Shown here: in pieces, positions 9,293 through 18,328 of the stretch
Numbering within the stretch: the first letter of the stretch is position 1
Layout: each line of letters begins with the position of its first letter
Made by a program: the position numbers and the translations under genes
Assembly: GCF_947251545.1 (NCBI RefSeq)
Contig: NZ_OX366362.1
Location: 744,001 to 808,000, forward strand
DNA: 64,000 bases
Direction: 5' to 3'
From: Wolbachia endosymbiont (group A) of Anomoia purmunda
GTDB taxonomy: Bacteria; Pseudomonadota; Alphaproteobacteria; Rickettsiales; Anaplasmataceae
Notes under the pieces: model-generated
Databases searched by the model: none
Told to the model about the DNA's origin: nothing
The model's input: the letters and a program-made list of their open reading frames with translations, nothing else

Positions 9293-10737
9293 CATACGCG
9301 TCAAGTTAAGGAAAAGTGTAAGTAAAATTGATAGAGTGAAGGAAAAGAATAAGGTATAAGTTCTCTTGGATATGTGAATGAGAGAACTTACAATGGACAG
9401 AATAGCTTGCTTATCAAAAGACCTCAATGAATTCTTTAATGAAAAAGCAGACGAAATATCAATTGCAGTAGGTTTTATAAAAAGAAAGAGAAAACTTAAT
9501 GGCTCATCATTCATAAAAGCTATGGTTTTTGGTAACATAGGAGTTGGTGATTGCAGCATAGAAACAATGTGCCAATTGCTAAATGAAGACTCGATAGAAA
9601 TTACAAAACAGGGTTTGGATTTTAGATTTACTGAAGAAGCAGTGGAATTTATGAAAAGAATGTATAATGAATCTTTAGTTTTATTTAAAAACAGCTTACA
9701 GGTTGATTGCAGAATTTTGAAGCAATTTAGAAGCATTAAGCTATTGGATAGTAGCTATATTAGCCTGCCCAGTAGCATGGAAGATATGTACAAAGGATAT
9801 GGGAGTAGCTATAGAGATTGTGAGAGTAATACCAAATCAGGAATAAAGCTGCAGTTAGTCTTTGATTACCTGAACCAAGCGCTAGATAAGTTAAATTTAA
9901 TAGAAGGAATAAGGTCGGATCAAGGTTATAGGGATTATCTGAACGGTTTATCAGCCAATGATTTGCTAATATTTGATTTGTGCTACTTTGTGCCTAGTTC
10001 TTTTAAACAGATTGATGAAGCAGGTGCATATTTTGTTAGTCGTTATAAGTCTGATACCAATATATATGATATAGAAACAAATCAAAAAATAGAGTTGTTG
10101 GAATGTTTAGAAGGTCAATCCCTTCTAGAGATGGAAGTGCTATTAGGAAAAGAAGTAAAAATTAAAGTGAGAATTATATGTCAAAAATTAACTGAAGAAC
10201 AGTCTATAATTAGAAGAAGAAGGGCTAATAAGTTAGCAAAATCACATGGATATACATCTTCTCAAAAGAATCAAAAATTGCTGGATTGGTCGATATTCAT
10301 AACTAACGTTCCAGAGAGTAAAATCAGCGCTGAACAAGTATTAACAGTTTACAGGGTAAGATGGCAGATTGAATTATTATTTAAATTGTATAAGAGTCAC
10401 ATCAGGCTTGACGAACTTAAAGGAAAACCATACAGAGTATTATGTGAACTATACGCTAAATTGTGCGCAATTCTTATATTTCATGGAATAGTTGGTTGTA
10501 TAAAACTGAAAGAGAATACAGAGCTGAGTTTAACAAAGGCATTCATTGAATTAAAAAGAAGGATTAGGGAGTTGTTTTTAGCGTTAAGCAGTAAAATTAA
10601 TAATTTGAGAATTTTCCTGAAAAAACTTACCACAGACTGGTCACAATTTTCTGTGAAAGACAGATATAGAAAAACTAGAGTATCCACCTTAAGTTCATTG
10701 AATTTTCTTACCCTTGCTTCTTAACTTGACGCGTATG
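9293..10737 (+). mobile_element. IS4-family insertion sequence, copy 2 (full length, 1445 bp)
   Basis: Terminal inverted repeats CATACGCGTCAAGTTAAG at 9293 and complement at 10720-10737 enclose one transposase gene with an 85-base leader and only 13 bases after the stop. Inserted in an MFS transporter gene. I see no convincing flanking direct repeat. Confidence 0.93.
9378..10724 (+). CDS. IS4-family transposase, copy 2
   Basis: 448-residue DDE transposase that cuts and pastes the element. The likely first catalytic Asp is in KLLDSSYISLP (about residue 123), the second in LLIFDLCYFVP (about 199), and the Glu in the YRVRWQIELLFKLYK signature (about 330-344). The residue after FDL is Cys here and in copy 1, where copy 3 has Gly (the family consensus is DxGYF), so activity of this copy is uncertain. 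Otherwise the protein is essentially identical to copy 3. Confidence 0.9.
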   Translation: MRELTMDRIACLSKDLNEFFNEKADEISIAVGFIKRKRKLNGSSFIKAMVFGNIGVGDCSIETMCQLLNEDSIEITKQGLDFRFTEEAVEFMKRMYNESLVLFKNSLQVDCRILKQFRSIKLLDSSYISLPSSMEDMYKGYGSSYRDCESNTKSGIKLQLVFDYLNQALDKLNLIEGIRSDQGYRDYLNGLSANDLLIFDLCYFVPSSFKQIDEAGAYFVSRYKSDTNIYDIETNQKIELLECLEGQSLLEMEVLLGKEVKIKVRIICQKLTEEQSIIRRRRANKLAKSHGYTSSQKNQKLLDWSIFITNVPESKISAEQVLTVYRVRWQIELLFKLYKSHIRLDELKGKPYRVLCELYAKLCAILIFHGIVGCIKLKENTELSLTKAFIELKRRIRELFLALSSKINNLRIFLKKLTTDWSQFSVKDRYRKTRVSTLSSLNFLTLAS

Positions 10738-10744
10738 GTACACT

Positions 10745-11015
10745 CAATGGCGTCAACTTAAGGGAAAATATCAGTGATTGTGTATAAAATTTCTCTCTAA
10801 ATTCTTTTATCATTACATTATCCAAAGAGTGCAAGAAACAGCACTTTTGTTTCTATTTTATTTCAACAAAAAAGTTTAAAATGTGTCCTTTTTAGGTGAA
10901 ACATGCAAAAAGGAAAAAATCTTGTTCTACAAATTAAAAATACAATATACTCAAAAACTTTTCAGAAAATCCATAGGAAGGTTTGCTAATGAAGGCTCTT
11001 AAGTTGACGCCATTG
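10745..11015. mobile_element. MITE-like element, 271 bp
   Basis: Perfect 18 bp terminal inverted repeats: CAATGGCGTCAACTTAAG at 10745-10762 and its complement at 10998-11015. No ORF inside. The TIR matches the TIR of the neighbouring IS4 elements at 14 of 18 positions (shared GCGTCAA-TTAAG), but the interior is unrelated, so it looks like a non-autonomous element mobilised by a related transposase. It starts seven bases after IS4 copy 2 ends. Confidence 0.8.
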
Positions 11016-11051
11016 GCTGAACGGATACCTACTGAATAACAGTAAGATTTT

Positions 11052-11699
11052 TCAATCCTGTTCCACAGCAAATTTTAATGCCATGTGAGTAGTTATAGTG
11101 CTGTTAACAATCAAAATGACAAAAATTAAGATGGTGATTAGTAGTGTATAAATATTCAAGGACAAATTTTCAAATTGAGTTAGCATTTTAAAATACACAA
11201 AGGTTGGCATTATCATTGGCAAAACAAGAATTTGCGATACTCCTGATGCTAAGTTGTTTCGACCAATCATCAATGCATTTCCAGTAGCTGAAATATTAAT
11301 GATTATCAGCGTATTAAATAATAAAGACACTCCAACTGCTATTGAGTGTTCAATACTATTGCCTAGAATTGCAAAGCTGAATATGGAAGAAATTACTGAA
11401 ATCGGTAACCCAAATAATAACCAGTGAGCGAAAATTTTATAAGCAACTATAAGCCTAGAAGAGAGTGGCTGTACAAAGATTTGCTCTAATATTCCATCAT
11501 AATAATCAGATGTAAACAAATTATTTGTAGAGATCTGCAAAACAAATGTAGCACATATCCATGTTAATGTTAACATAACTTCTTGTTTATTGTTGTTTTC
11601 AAGTGTAAATGAAGATAAACTTAACATTATGATAAAAATACATACTATATAGCTAAGATTCTTATCATCTATTGCTAATTTTTTTACTAAGTCGATCAT
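11052..11699 (-). CDS. ccmB: CcmB, heme exporter membrane subunit
   Basis: 215-residue polytopic protein, six predicted membrane segments. Matches CcmB through the FTSDYYDGILEQIFVQPLS stretch (about 63-81), the periplasmic/cytoplasmic loop used to couple to CcmA, and the ASGVSQILVLPMIMP segment. CcmB is the permease of the CcmAB heme-export ABC transporter of cytochrome c maturation. No ccmA is adjacent here, in keeping with scattered ccm genes in Rickettsiales (family knowledge). Confidence 0.88.
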   Translation of the reverse strand: MIDLVKKLAIDDKNLSYIVCIFIIMLSLSSFTLENNNKQEVMLTLTWICATFVLQISTNNLFTSDYYDGILEQIFVQPLSSRLIVAYKIFAHWLLFGLPISVISSIFSFAILGNSIEHSIAVGVSLLFNTLIIINISATGNALMIGRNNLASGVSQILVLPMIMPTFVYFKMLTQFENLSLNIYTLLITILIFVILIVNSTITTHMALKFAVEQD

Positions 11700-11805
11700 A
11701 CTAGGCTTTTAAATGTTTATTATAAATTATAGTGTTTACTTTGAGGTAGTATAATTTTTTGTTCATAAATTATATAGGTTTTATTATTTTTTTGATAATG
11801 CAATT

Positions 11806-12198
11806 ATGGAAAAGTTACCAAAAATAAAGTCACCAGAAGATTACACTCCTTCAGAAGATGAAGAATATATGAGCGTAAAACAACTGGAATACTTCAGCTT
11901 AAAGTTACAATCAATACTCGCTGAGCTGGAGAAACAAGAACTAGAAGAGAATAGTATTGATACATACTATTCTGATGGAGATAGTGGAAACGAGGAATTA
12001 ATCAAGCGTCGAAAAGATAGAAAAGAAAAAATTAAGGAGGCGTTAGAAAAAATAAAATTAGGCACTTATGGTTACTGCGATGGAACAGGAGAAGAAATAG
12101 GAGTCGAAAGACTTAAAGCTAATCCGCTTGCTATATATTGTATTGAAGAGCAAGAGAGAGTAGAAAAAGAAAAGAACGTGTACAACATTAACGATTAA
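11806..12198 (+). CDS. dksA: DksA/TraR-family RNA polymerase-binding protein
   Basis: 130 aa with the long N-terminal coiled-coil region (about 25-90, KLQSILAELEKQELEEN and RRKDRKEKIKEALEKI) and the C-terminal finger GTYGYCDGTGEEIGVERLKANPLAIYCIEEQE. DksA binds the RNA polymerase secondary channel and modulates rRNA and stress transcription. The finger keeps only one cysteine of each CxxC pair (CDGT and CIEE), so classical four-cysteine zinc binding is unlikely. 12199-12369 shows no gene. Confidence 0.88.
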   Translation: MEKLPKIKSPEDYTPSEDEEYMSVKQLEYFSLKLQSILAELEKQELEENSIDTYYSDGDSGNEELIKRRKDRKEKIKEALEKIKLGTYGYCDGTGEEIGVERLKANPLAIYCIEEQERVEKEKNVYNIND

Positions 12199-12369
12199 TT
12201 TACACATAAGTGGTGAGCCATAGACTTCAGAGTATTCTTAAGGAGCAAGAGGCGCTGAAGTATATTATGCTATAAAGAAAGTGGAAAATTGGACATTCTC
12301 AACTCGACTCCTGCAGATTAAAAATTAAGTTGAATAAAAATTGGGTTTGGCACAGTTTTTTCCCATAGT

Positions 12370-13800
12370 TTAAGAAATTAAAAATTTAACGATTAGAATT
12401 ATAATTACAGACCACAGTAAAAAATAGACTTTTCCATTTGATTTATTTTTAATTTGGATGTTTTCTAATTTTTTATCAGCTATTAGGTTTAATTTTTCTA
12501 TAAGGCTAAATATCCCTTGGATTGTTTTTACAGGATAAGAACTTCTAATTTTTTCCCTATACCCTATTTTACTTTCATGTTGACTGCTTATCCACGCTTC
12601 AACTACTTTCCACATATTGATTTCTGGGTAGATCTTTCTACATGTCCCTTCCAGTAAAATCATAGTTTTCTGCAGCAATAACAATTGTGTTTGAACTTTC
12701 ATATCAAAATCACCAGTTATTTTTAATAGCTGAACAAGTAAACTAGCAAATGAAATCTTCTGTATAGGCTGTCCAATAATGGGTTCACCTATTGCCCTGC
12801 AAGCTGTGACAAAATTTCTATGCTGTGATGAAACGTAACCAGCTTTAAAGTGCATTTTTGCAACGTGATCATAATCCCGATTTAAAAAGCCTTTGAGTAT
12901 CTCTATAACGTAATAGCATGTCTCACGATCTATTCTACCCATGATTCCACAATCCAGAGCAATAATATTGTTATTACTATCAACCATTAGATTTCCAGGA
13001 TGCATATCAGCATGAAAAAAACAATCCCTGTATACCTGATTACAAAACGATTCTATAAGATTGATAGCTATTTGCTTATGATTATTCAGTTTTTCAACTT
13101 CGTATATTGGCGTTGCTTCTATCCATTCTAATGTTAAAACCTTTTTTGCAGTTCTATTCCAATCTATTTCAGGTACGTAAAAACCTCTGTCATTTTTTGT
13201 GTTTTCCTTTAGTTCCGAAGAGTGAGCAGCTTCAAAACGTAGATCTAACTCTAATCGGCAAATTTCAGCAAAAGTTTTGACTAATTCAATTGGCCTCAGC
13301 CTTTTTGATTGTTCGCTAAATTTTTCTGCAATTTCTGCAAGCCAAGAAAGCATTTTTATATCCCTTGAGAATGTTTTCTCAATATTTGGCCTTAAAACCT
13401 TCACAGCAACTTCCTTACCCTCAGTTGTAACCGCTTTATGCACCTGAGAAATCGATGCTGCTGCAATTGGCTTTTCAGAAAAGCTTGAAAAAATGTCGCT
13501 CAATTTACAATTAAACTCACTTTCTATAGTTTTAACTGCTATTTTATGTGAAAATGATGGCAATCTATCACATATCAATAACAAGTTATTTGTTATATCC
13601 TCATTTAAAACATCAGTACGTGATGAGATAGACTGCCCAAACTTAATGAACACCGGACCTAATTTTTCAAGAGCACACTTTAGCTTGTGGCCTTGTATTT
13701 TATTTATTGATTTTTTTGATGGTGGAAGTAAATAAGGTAATATATTGTAACGCGTCAGCACCGTAGTTATGTGCAGAAGACGCAAAATATTTTGAATCAT
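12370..13800 (-). CDS. ubiB: UbiB, ABC1/ADCK-type ubiquinone biosynthesis protein
   Basis: 476 aa. Has the family hallmark KFGQSISSRTDVL (KxGQ, about residues 53-65), AAASISQVHKA, the lysine-bearing VAVKVLRP, the catalytic-loop HADMHPGNLM and the metal-binding ALDCGIMGRID. A single membrane segment at the extreme C-terminus (VYFLLWSVIIILIVKFLIS) anchors it. Needed for aerobic ubiquinone synthesis. Its ATG overlaps the stop of znuC by four bases, so translation is probably coupled. Confidence 0.93.
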   Translation of the reverse strand: MIQNILRLLHITTVLTRYNILPYLLPPSKKSINKIQGHKLKCALEKLGPVFIKFGQSISSRTDVLNEDITNNLLLICDRLPSFSHKIAVKTIESEFNCKLSDIFSSFSEKPIAAASISQVHKAVTTEGKEVAVKVLRPNIEKTFSRDIKMLSWLAEIAEKFSEQSKRLRPIELVKTFAEICRLELDLRFEAAHSSELKENTKNDRGFYVPEIDWNRTAKKVLTLEWIEATPIYEVEKLNNHKQIAINLIESFCNQVYRDCFFHADMHPGNLMVDSNNNIIALDCGIMGRIDRETCYYVIEILKGFLNRDYDHVAKMHFKAGYVSSQHRNFVTACRAIGEPIIGQPIQKISFASLLVQLLKITGDFDMKVQTQLLLLQKTMILLEGTCRKIYPEINMWKVVEAWISSQHESKIGYREKIRSSYPVKTIQGIFSLIEKLNLIADKKLENIQIKNKSNGKVYFLLWSVIIILIVKFLIS

Positions 13801-14537
13801 TTCGCTGCGTAACTGCTAAATATTTCATTTAGGGTTCTATTTTTCATGATCTCATCAGGCTTGCCTTGGCAATAGATAGTATTATTTATACAAATTATGT
13901 AATCTGAGGATGGTAGAGCAGAGTTAAGATCATGAGAAGTCATAAGAATCGATACCAATCGTTTTTTTGCTATTTTATTTATAATATCATAAAATTTAGC
14001 CCGCGCGTTAATATCCATTGCACTAACTGGTTCATCTAGAATGATCAAGTCAGGCTCTGCAATTAAACAACGTGCAAGTAGCAATAATTGTGTTTGCCCT
14101 GCAGAAATTTCTAACACTTGATTCTTCAAAATGTTACCGATACCAACCAACTCTATCGTTTCTGTAATAATGGATTGATTTTTCTTTAGTCTTTTCAAGT
14201 AGCTATTTAAAAGGAAATATTCAACTGTTATTGGCATCAAATTACTAATACTAAAATTTTGTGGCATATAGCCAATTTTTATGTTGTCAGCAAATACGAT
14301 ATTACCGGTACAGCTTTTATTTATGCCAGCAATTGCTTTCACTAAAGAGGTTTTACCTCCACCATTTGGACCAAGTATTGTAATTACGTCTCCTCTTTCC
14401 ATGAACATATTGATATTGTCAAGGATTCTTTTACCATCATATGTGAGAGCAAGATTTTCTATTTTTAGAACACGATTATTGACATTATTCAATTTATTGA
14501 CAAAATTTAACTTCTTCTCAACGTTTATATGAGACAT
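13797..14537 (-). CDS. znuC: ZnuC-like zinc/manganese ABC transporter ATPase
   Basis: 246 aa ATPase. Walker A GPNGGGKTS (about 57-65), a signature-like LEISAGQTQLLLLARCL, Walker B DLIILDEPVSAMD and switch H-loop TSHDLN. Divergent from the binding protein znuA, with which it must form the importer; the permease is not in the window. The start ATG (14535-14537) and the znuA ATG (14529-14531) lie within the same nine bases, so the two 5' ends overlap. A later start cannot be excluded; the N-terminal ~25 residues precede the conserved LKIENLALTYDG. Confidence 0.85.
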   Translation of the reverse strand: MSHINVEKKLNFVNKLNNVNNRVLKIENLALTYDGKRILDNINMFMERGDVITILGPNGGGKTSLVKAIAGINKSCTGNIVFADNIKIGYMPQNFSISNLMPITVEYFLLNSYLKRLKKNQSIITETIELVGIGNILKNQVLEISAGQTQLLLLARCLIAEPDLIILDEPVSAMDINARAKFYDIINKIAKKRLVSILMTSHDLNSALPSSDYIICINNTIYCQGKPDEIMKNRTLNEIFSSYAAK

Positions 14538-15410
14538 TTACTGACTTTTTTTTTATTACTTTCATTTACACTATACTATAATATCGCCTTTTCATCCAAT
14601 TTAAAAGTTGTAGCTACAATCAAACCTATCCACTCACTTGTAGCTTCTGTTACAGAAGGGATTTTAGAACCGGAATTGCTTGGCTATGCAACATCTGCGC
14701 ATAATTATATATTAAAGCCATCTGATGCGAGTAATTTAGAATCAAGTGACGTTATATTTTATGTTGACGATAACTTAGAGACGTTTGTTCAAACTTTCGC
14801 CAAAAATAATAAAGAACTAGTGCAATTGTCAAAGGCAATCAACCTACTTCCTACTCGGCCACATTCATTTTCTAGAAAAATCACTAATATTCAAGATGAA
14901 AAAGATTTACACATTTGGCTGAGTCCCGAAAATGCAAAGAGCATGATACTTTCTATAAGTGCAACATTGTCTAACATAGATAAAGAAAATTCCTATCGAT
15001 ACAACTCTAATGCAACAAAAGCTATAAAAAAAATAAACCAAGAAGTAAAAGAAATCATGAAAGAACTGAATGATTTTAAAAATCAAAAATATATCGTCAC
15101 TCACGATGCTTATCAATATTTTGAAAAATATTTTGGTTTAAATCACCCAAGTGCCATTCTTTCCATAGAAGAGGATTCTTACATAGGTATGAGGAGTTTA
15201 ATGAAGCTAAAAAAGATAATGAAAGAAGAAAACGTTAAATGTATATTTGCTCATTCACAGGAAGATAGCATAAAGCCTAATGCCCTTTCTAATGACGCAA
15301 AAATGGTAGTTCTTGATCCTATTGGATCAGACATAGAGCCTGGAAAAGATGCATATCTAGCTATAATCAATAGCATTGCACAAAATTTTAAGTCTTGTTT
15401 TGTTGAGTAA
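14529..15410 (+). CDS. znuA: ZnuA-like periplasmic metal-binding protein
   Basis: 293 aa. N-terminal signal peptide (MRHLLTFFLLLSFTLYYNIAFS, cleavage expected after about residue 22). Zinc ligands typical of the family: the His in TIKPIHSLVA, the His in YATSAHNYILKPSDA, the His in THDAYQYFEKYFGL and an Asp near the end (LDPIGSD). The long His-rich loop of many ZnuA proteins is absent. Captures Zn(II) or Mn(II) in the periplasm for the znuC transporter. Confidence 0.88.
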   Translation: MRHLLTFFLLLSFTLYYNIAFSSNLKVVATIKPIHSLVASVTEGILEPELLGYATSAHNYILKPSDASNLESSDVIFYVDDNLETFVQTFAKNNKELVQLSKAINLLPTRPHSFSRKITNIQDEKDLHIWLSPENAKSMILSISATLSNIDKENSYRYNSNATKAIKKINQEVKEIMKELNDFKNQKYIVTHDAYQYFEKYFGLNHPSAILSIEEDSYIGMRSLMKLKKIMKEENVKCIFAHSQEDSIKPNALSNDAKMVVLDPIGSDIEPGKDAYLAIINSIAQNFKSCFVE

Positions 15411-15474
15411 TAAGTTCCTTTTTAGCTTACCGTTTTATTGTTCTGCAAATCAAGAAGAAGTGAGTTTACAACAA

Positions 15475-15811
15475 ATGGTGTCATTCCAGTGCTTGACACT
15501 GGAATCCAGCTTTTTCATAATCATCAAAACGTTGTATTTTAACATAAAACGGCTACTTTTATGCTTACTAACTTAATAAAATTCCTGGATCCCAGTGTCA
15601 AGCACTGGGATGACATCGTAGGGGTGCTGGGATGACACCCTGATAACCTTCATCCCGCTACTTGTTAGCGGGATCTAGAGATACCGCGAATGAATCACGG
15701 TATGACGGTCGCGGCGGCATGACGATAAGGTTTATACCTTGTCATCCCAGTGCTTGACACCGGGATTGATTTATCTTGTCTACCTTATTTTGCCACTCCG
15801 CTGAACGGATA
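15475..15811. repeat. Composite palindromic cluster
   Basis: Left arm GTCATTCCAGTGCTTGAC at about 15480, then a ~90 bp spacer (AATCATCAAAACGTTGTATTTTAACATAAAACGGC), then right arm GATCCCAGTGTCAAGCAC near 15587. The same spacer and arms occur reversed at about 49360-49470. A second palindrome type follows at 15648-15715 (CCCGCTACTTGTTAGCGGG and ACCGCGAATGAATCACGGT hairpins). At 15777-15811 is a short TTATCTTGTCTACCTTATTT...CTGAACGGATAC repeat found reversed at 57600-57645. Confidence 0.8.
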
Positions 15812-15816
15812 CCATA

Positions 15817-16092
15817 TTATGCAGGTTTAGAATTATGCTTTATTCTTACGTTTATGTTTTGGCCCAATAAAATCAATAAGTTAAGCAAGTATTCTAAGGA
15901 GAACCCTTCGATTTTTGACCTATTGATTTGAGATACTTTAGGTTGATCAATCTTTAGAGCGTTTGCTGCTTTTTTCTGTGTTGTGTACTTCTTACTTATT
16001 AATTGTACAATGATCTTTATTAATTTCAGTTTTGTATCTTTTACATCCCCCAACTCTACTATTATAGGATAACTTAATTGTAAATTTTGCAT
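15817..16092 (-). CDS. XRE-family helix-turn-helix regulator, orphan antitoxin-like
   Basis: 91 aa. The HTH lies at about residues 37-58, KYTTQKKAANALKIDQPKVSQI, with the AA-LG/DQPKVS pattern of XRE/HigA-like proteins, followed by an SLEYLLNLLILLGQNINVRIK tail typical of small phage-type antitoxins. No toxin gene is adjacent. Lies just downstream of rpmG on the same strand. Confidence 0.75.
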   Translation of the reverse strand: MQNLQLSYPIIVELGDVKDTKLKLIKIIVQLISKKYTTQKKAANALKIDQPKVSQINRSKIEGFSLEYLLNLLILLGQNINVRIKHNSKPA

Positions 16093-16117
16093 AATAATAA
16101 AATCCCTTATAAAAAAA

Positions 16118-16318
16118 TTACTTTAGTTTTTCTTCTTTAAATAACACATGCCTTCTGACTACTGGGTCATACTTCCTAAACTCCAGTTTTTTGGTGAGCT
16201 TTTTTGGATTACGCTTTTTTACATAAAAATAACCTGTTGATTTTTCTTCACCAGTTTTTGTTGTCTTGATTGCAGTGCTAACTAACTTAACGAGCAAAGA
16301 AGCATTTTTTTTCGCCAT
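16118..16318 (-). CDS. rpmG: 50S ribosomal protein L33
   Basis: 66 aa from [16 protein letters not shown] to the conserved [23 protein letters not shown]. The frame stays open 16 codons further upstream (to 16366), but L33 proteins begin at MAK, so I place the start at the ATG 16316-16318. Divergent from the ribonuclease gene. Confidence 0.92.
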   Translation of the reverse strand: MAKKNASLLVKLVSTAIKTTKTGEEKSTGYFYVKKRNPKKLTKKLEFRKYDPVVRRHVLFKEEKLK

Positions 16319-16401
16319 ACTTATAATGATATAATAAATTCTATGCGAGTTTATTACGCAAAACACTAAAAGTCAACCGAATAATGCAGATCGTAAAATT
16401 C

Positions 16402-16430
16402 TTGACAATCAACAGTGCATTAAGTAGCAT
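16402..16430 (+). promoter_or_regulatory. Candidate sigma-70 promoter for the RNase E/G gene
   Basis: TTGACA at 16402-16407, a 17-base spacer, then TAGCAT at 16425-16430, 40 bases ahead of the GTG at 16470. The -35 is consensus and the spacing ideal; the -10 is moderate. Seen by eye, not tested. Confidence 0.5.
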
Positions 16431-16469
16431 GAAGTTAACTTCAGAATGAAAAGCAAACGGTAAATATAA

Positions 16470-18242
16470 GTGGCAAATAGTGGTAAAAGGTTATTATTGA
16501 TAGAAAATTCCACCTGTTCTAATGAGGTAAGAGTTGCCTTGTCAGTTAATAATAAGGTTGTAGAATTTGAACAAGAATTCAAGGAAAAAAAACAATTAAG
16601 AGGTAATATATACGTTGCTTATATAAAGCGTATAGAGCCTTCTTTGCAAGCCGTATTTATCGAATATGGAAAAAATAAGCAAGGTTTTTTGTCTTTTTCC
16701 GAGATATCTCTAGATTACTTTAATATTCCAGAAAAAGAAAAGGAAACTATCTTTGAGAGCTACTCAAATGACGATTATACAGAAAAAGGGAACGATACCC
16801 TAGCAAATGTCTCTTCAGATTCTGCAGCTAGTAAGAATGTCAATGAGTCAGGTAGTGGTTTTGTAAGAGAGGTACCTTTATATAAAAAATACAAATTACA
16901 AGATGTTATTTCAGTAAATCAAAAAGTATTGGTTCAGCTAACTAAAGAAGAACGAGGCAATAAAGGAGCTTCATTTACAACATACATAACTTTAGTGGGT
17001 AGATACTGTGTTTTCATGCCAAATTCCATGAGTAAAGGTGGAGTGTCTCGCAGAATTGAAGATGCTAATGTCAGAAAGCAGTTAAAGGAGATACTGAGTT
17101 CAATAAACTTGCCAAAAAGATCAGGTTTAATAGTAAGAACTGTTCGTTCAGGAAAAAATAAGAAAGAAATTGAGCAGGATTACAATTACTTATCCTCATT
17201 ATGGCAGAGCATTCAAAAAAATGCCTTCTCTGTAAATGCTCCATCATTAATTTACAACGAAGCAGATGTAATTATGAGATCTGTTCGTGATTTTTGTGGC
17301 GATGATATAGAAGTTATAGTGTCTGGAAAGGAAGCTTTTGAGGCAGTTAGGCAATATGCTAACAATGCACTAAAAGGTAGTAAGTTGCGCTATAGATTGT
17401 ATAGAGGTTATGCTCCGATCTTTACCTACTACGGAATTGAAGACCAAATTTCTGAGTTATATAGCAATAGAGTAGAATTGCCATCTGGTGGGTCTTTGAT
17501 AATAACTTTAACTGAGGCGTTTGTTTCGATAGACGTGAATTCAGGAAAGATGACAGGAGAAGATAGCATAGAAGAAACAGCTTATAGAACCAACATGGAA
17601 GCAGTACCTGAAATATCAAGACAGGTGAATCTTAGAGGCCTATCAGGATTAATAGTAGTCGATTTTATTGATATGTTGAAATATCAGTATTGCAGAGCTG
17701 TTGAGTCTGCTATAAAGCAAGCGTTTAAAGATGATAAAGCTAAAGTTCAATTTAGCTACATAAATGACTTTGGTTTAATGGTATTTTCAAGACAAAGAAT
17801 TAAACCAAACATACAAGAAATTAATACTACAGAATGTTTACACTGCAAAGGCACTGGAAGAATAAAATCAAACGAAGTAATTGTTTCATCAATACTAAGG
17901 GATTTACAACATATTGCTAACAAGAATCGAAATAAGTCTTTTGATTTAGTAGCACACAGTGCAGTTATAGCGCACATTTTTAATAACAAACGCAATACAG
18001 TTTCTACAATCGAAAAAGAGTTTAATATTACATTGAAAGTTAGTATTGATAACAGTTTAGATGTAAATGCATTTGTTTTAAAACAAGGAGATGATGTTAA
18101 TTTAAACGGTTATAAGCCATTACAGAACTCTGGATACCAAATTGTGGATAGCAACAATGAAGAAGCTGATAATTCAAATAAACTACGAGGCAATTTTTGG
18201 CTGACTAAGTGGCTTTCGCGCCTTTTAAGTTCTAATAACTAA
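16470..18242 (+). CDS. rne: Ribonuclease E/G family endoribonuclease
   Basis: 590 aa, GTG start (an upstream ATG is followed by a stop). Order: an S1 domain at the start (KRIEPSLQAVFIEYGKNKQGFLSF, about 50-75) with an acidic insertion (about 90-135), a second S1 part, an RNase H-like catalytic part with SIDVNSGKMTGE and VVDFIDM (the two magnesium-binding Asp residues), and the zinc-link ECLHCKGTGR (about 450-460). It lacks the long C-terminal degradosome scaffold of E. coli RNase E. Cleaves mRNA and rRNA precursors. It precedes dnaK by 86 bases. Confidence 0.92.
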   Translation: MANSGKRLLLIENSTCSNEVRVALSVNNKVVEFEQEFKEKKQLRGNIYVAYIKRIEPSLQAVFIEYGKNKQGFLSFSEISLDYFNIPEKEKETIFESYSNDDYTEKGNDTLANVSSDSAASKNVNESGSGFVREVPLYKKYKLQDVISVNQKVLVQLTKEERGNKGASFTTYITLVGRYCVFMPNSMSKGGVSRRIEDANVRKQLKEILSSINLPKRSGLIVRTVRSGKNKKEIEQDYNYLSSLWQSIQKNAFSVNAPSLIYNEADVIMRSVRDFCGDDIEVIVSGKEAFEAVRQYANNALKGSKLRYRLYRGYAPIFTYYGIEDQISELYSNRVELPSGGSLIITLTEAFVSIDVNSGKMTGEDSIEETAYRTNMEAVPEISRQVNLRGLSGLIVVDFIDMLKYQYCRAVESAIKQAFKDDKAKVQFSYINDFGLMVFSRQRIKPNIQEINTTECLHCKGTGRIKSNEVIVSSILRDLQHIANKNRNKSFDLVAHSAVIAHIFNNKRNTVSTIEKEFNITLKVSIDNSLDVNAFVLKQGDDVNLNGYKPLQNSGYQIVDSNNEEADNSNKLRGNFWLTKWLSRLLSSNN

Positions 18243-18328
18243 CTAGAAACCTAAATTGGGCTTGTAATTAATGAGTCCTATACTTATATATTCTTATATC
18301 AGATAATATTTACAATGGGGTACTCATT

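Noticed and set aside
9206..9736. Minus-strand ORF opposite the IS4 transposase
   Set aside because: Shadow of the transposase; repeated identically at the other copies.
18243..18328. Heat-shock (sigma-32) promoter ahead of dnaK
   Set aside because: A CTTGTAA box is present but no convincing CCCCAT-type -10 at the right distance.
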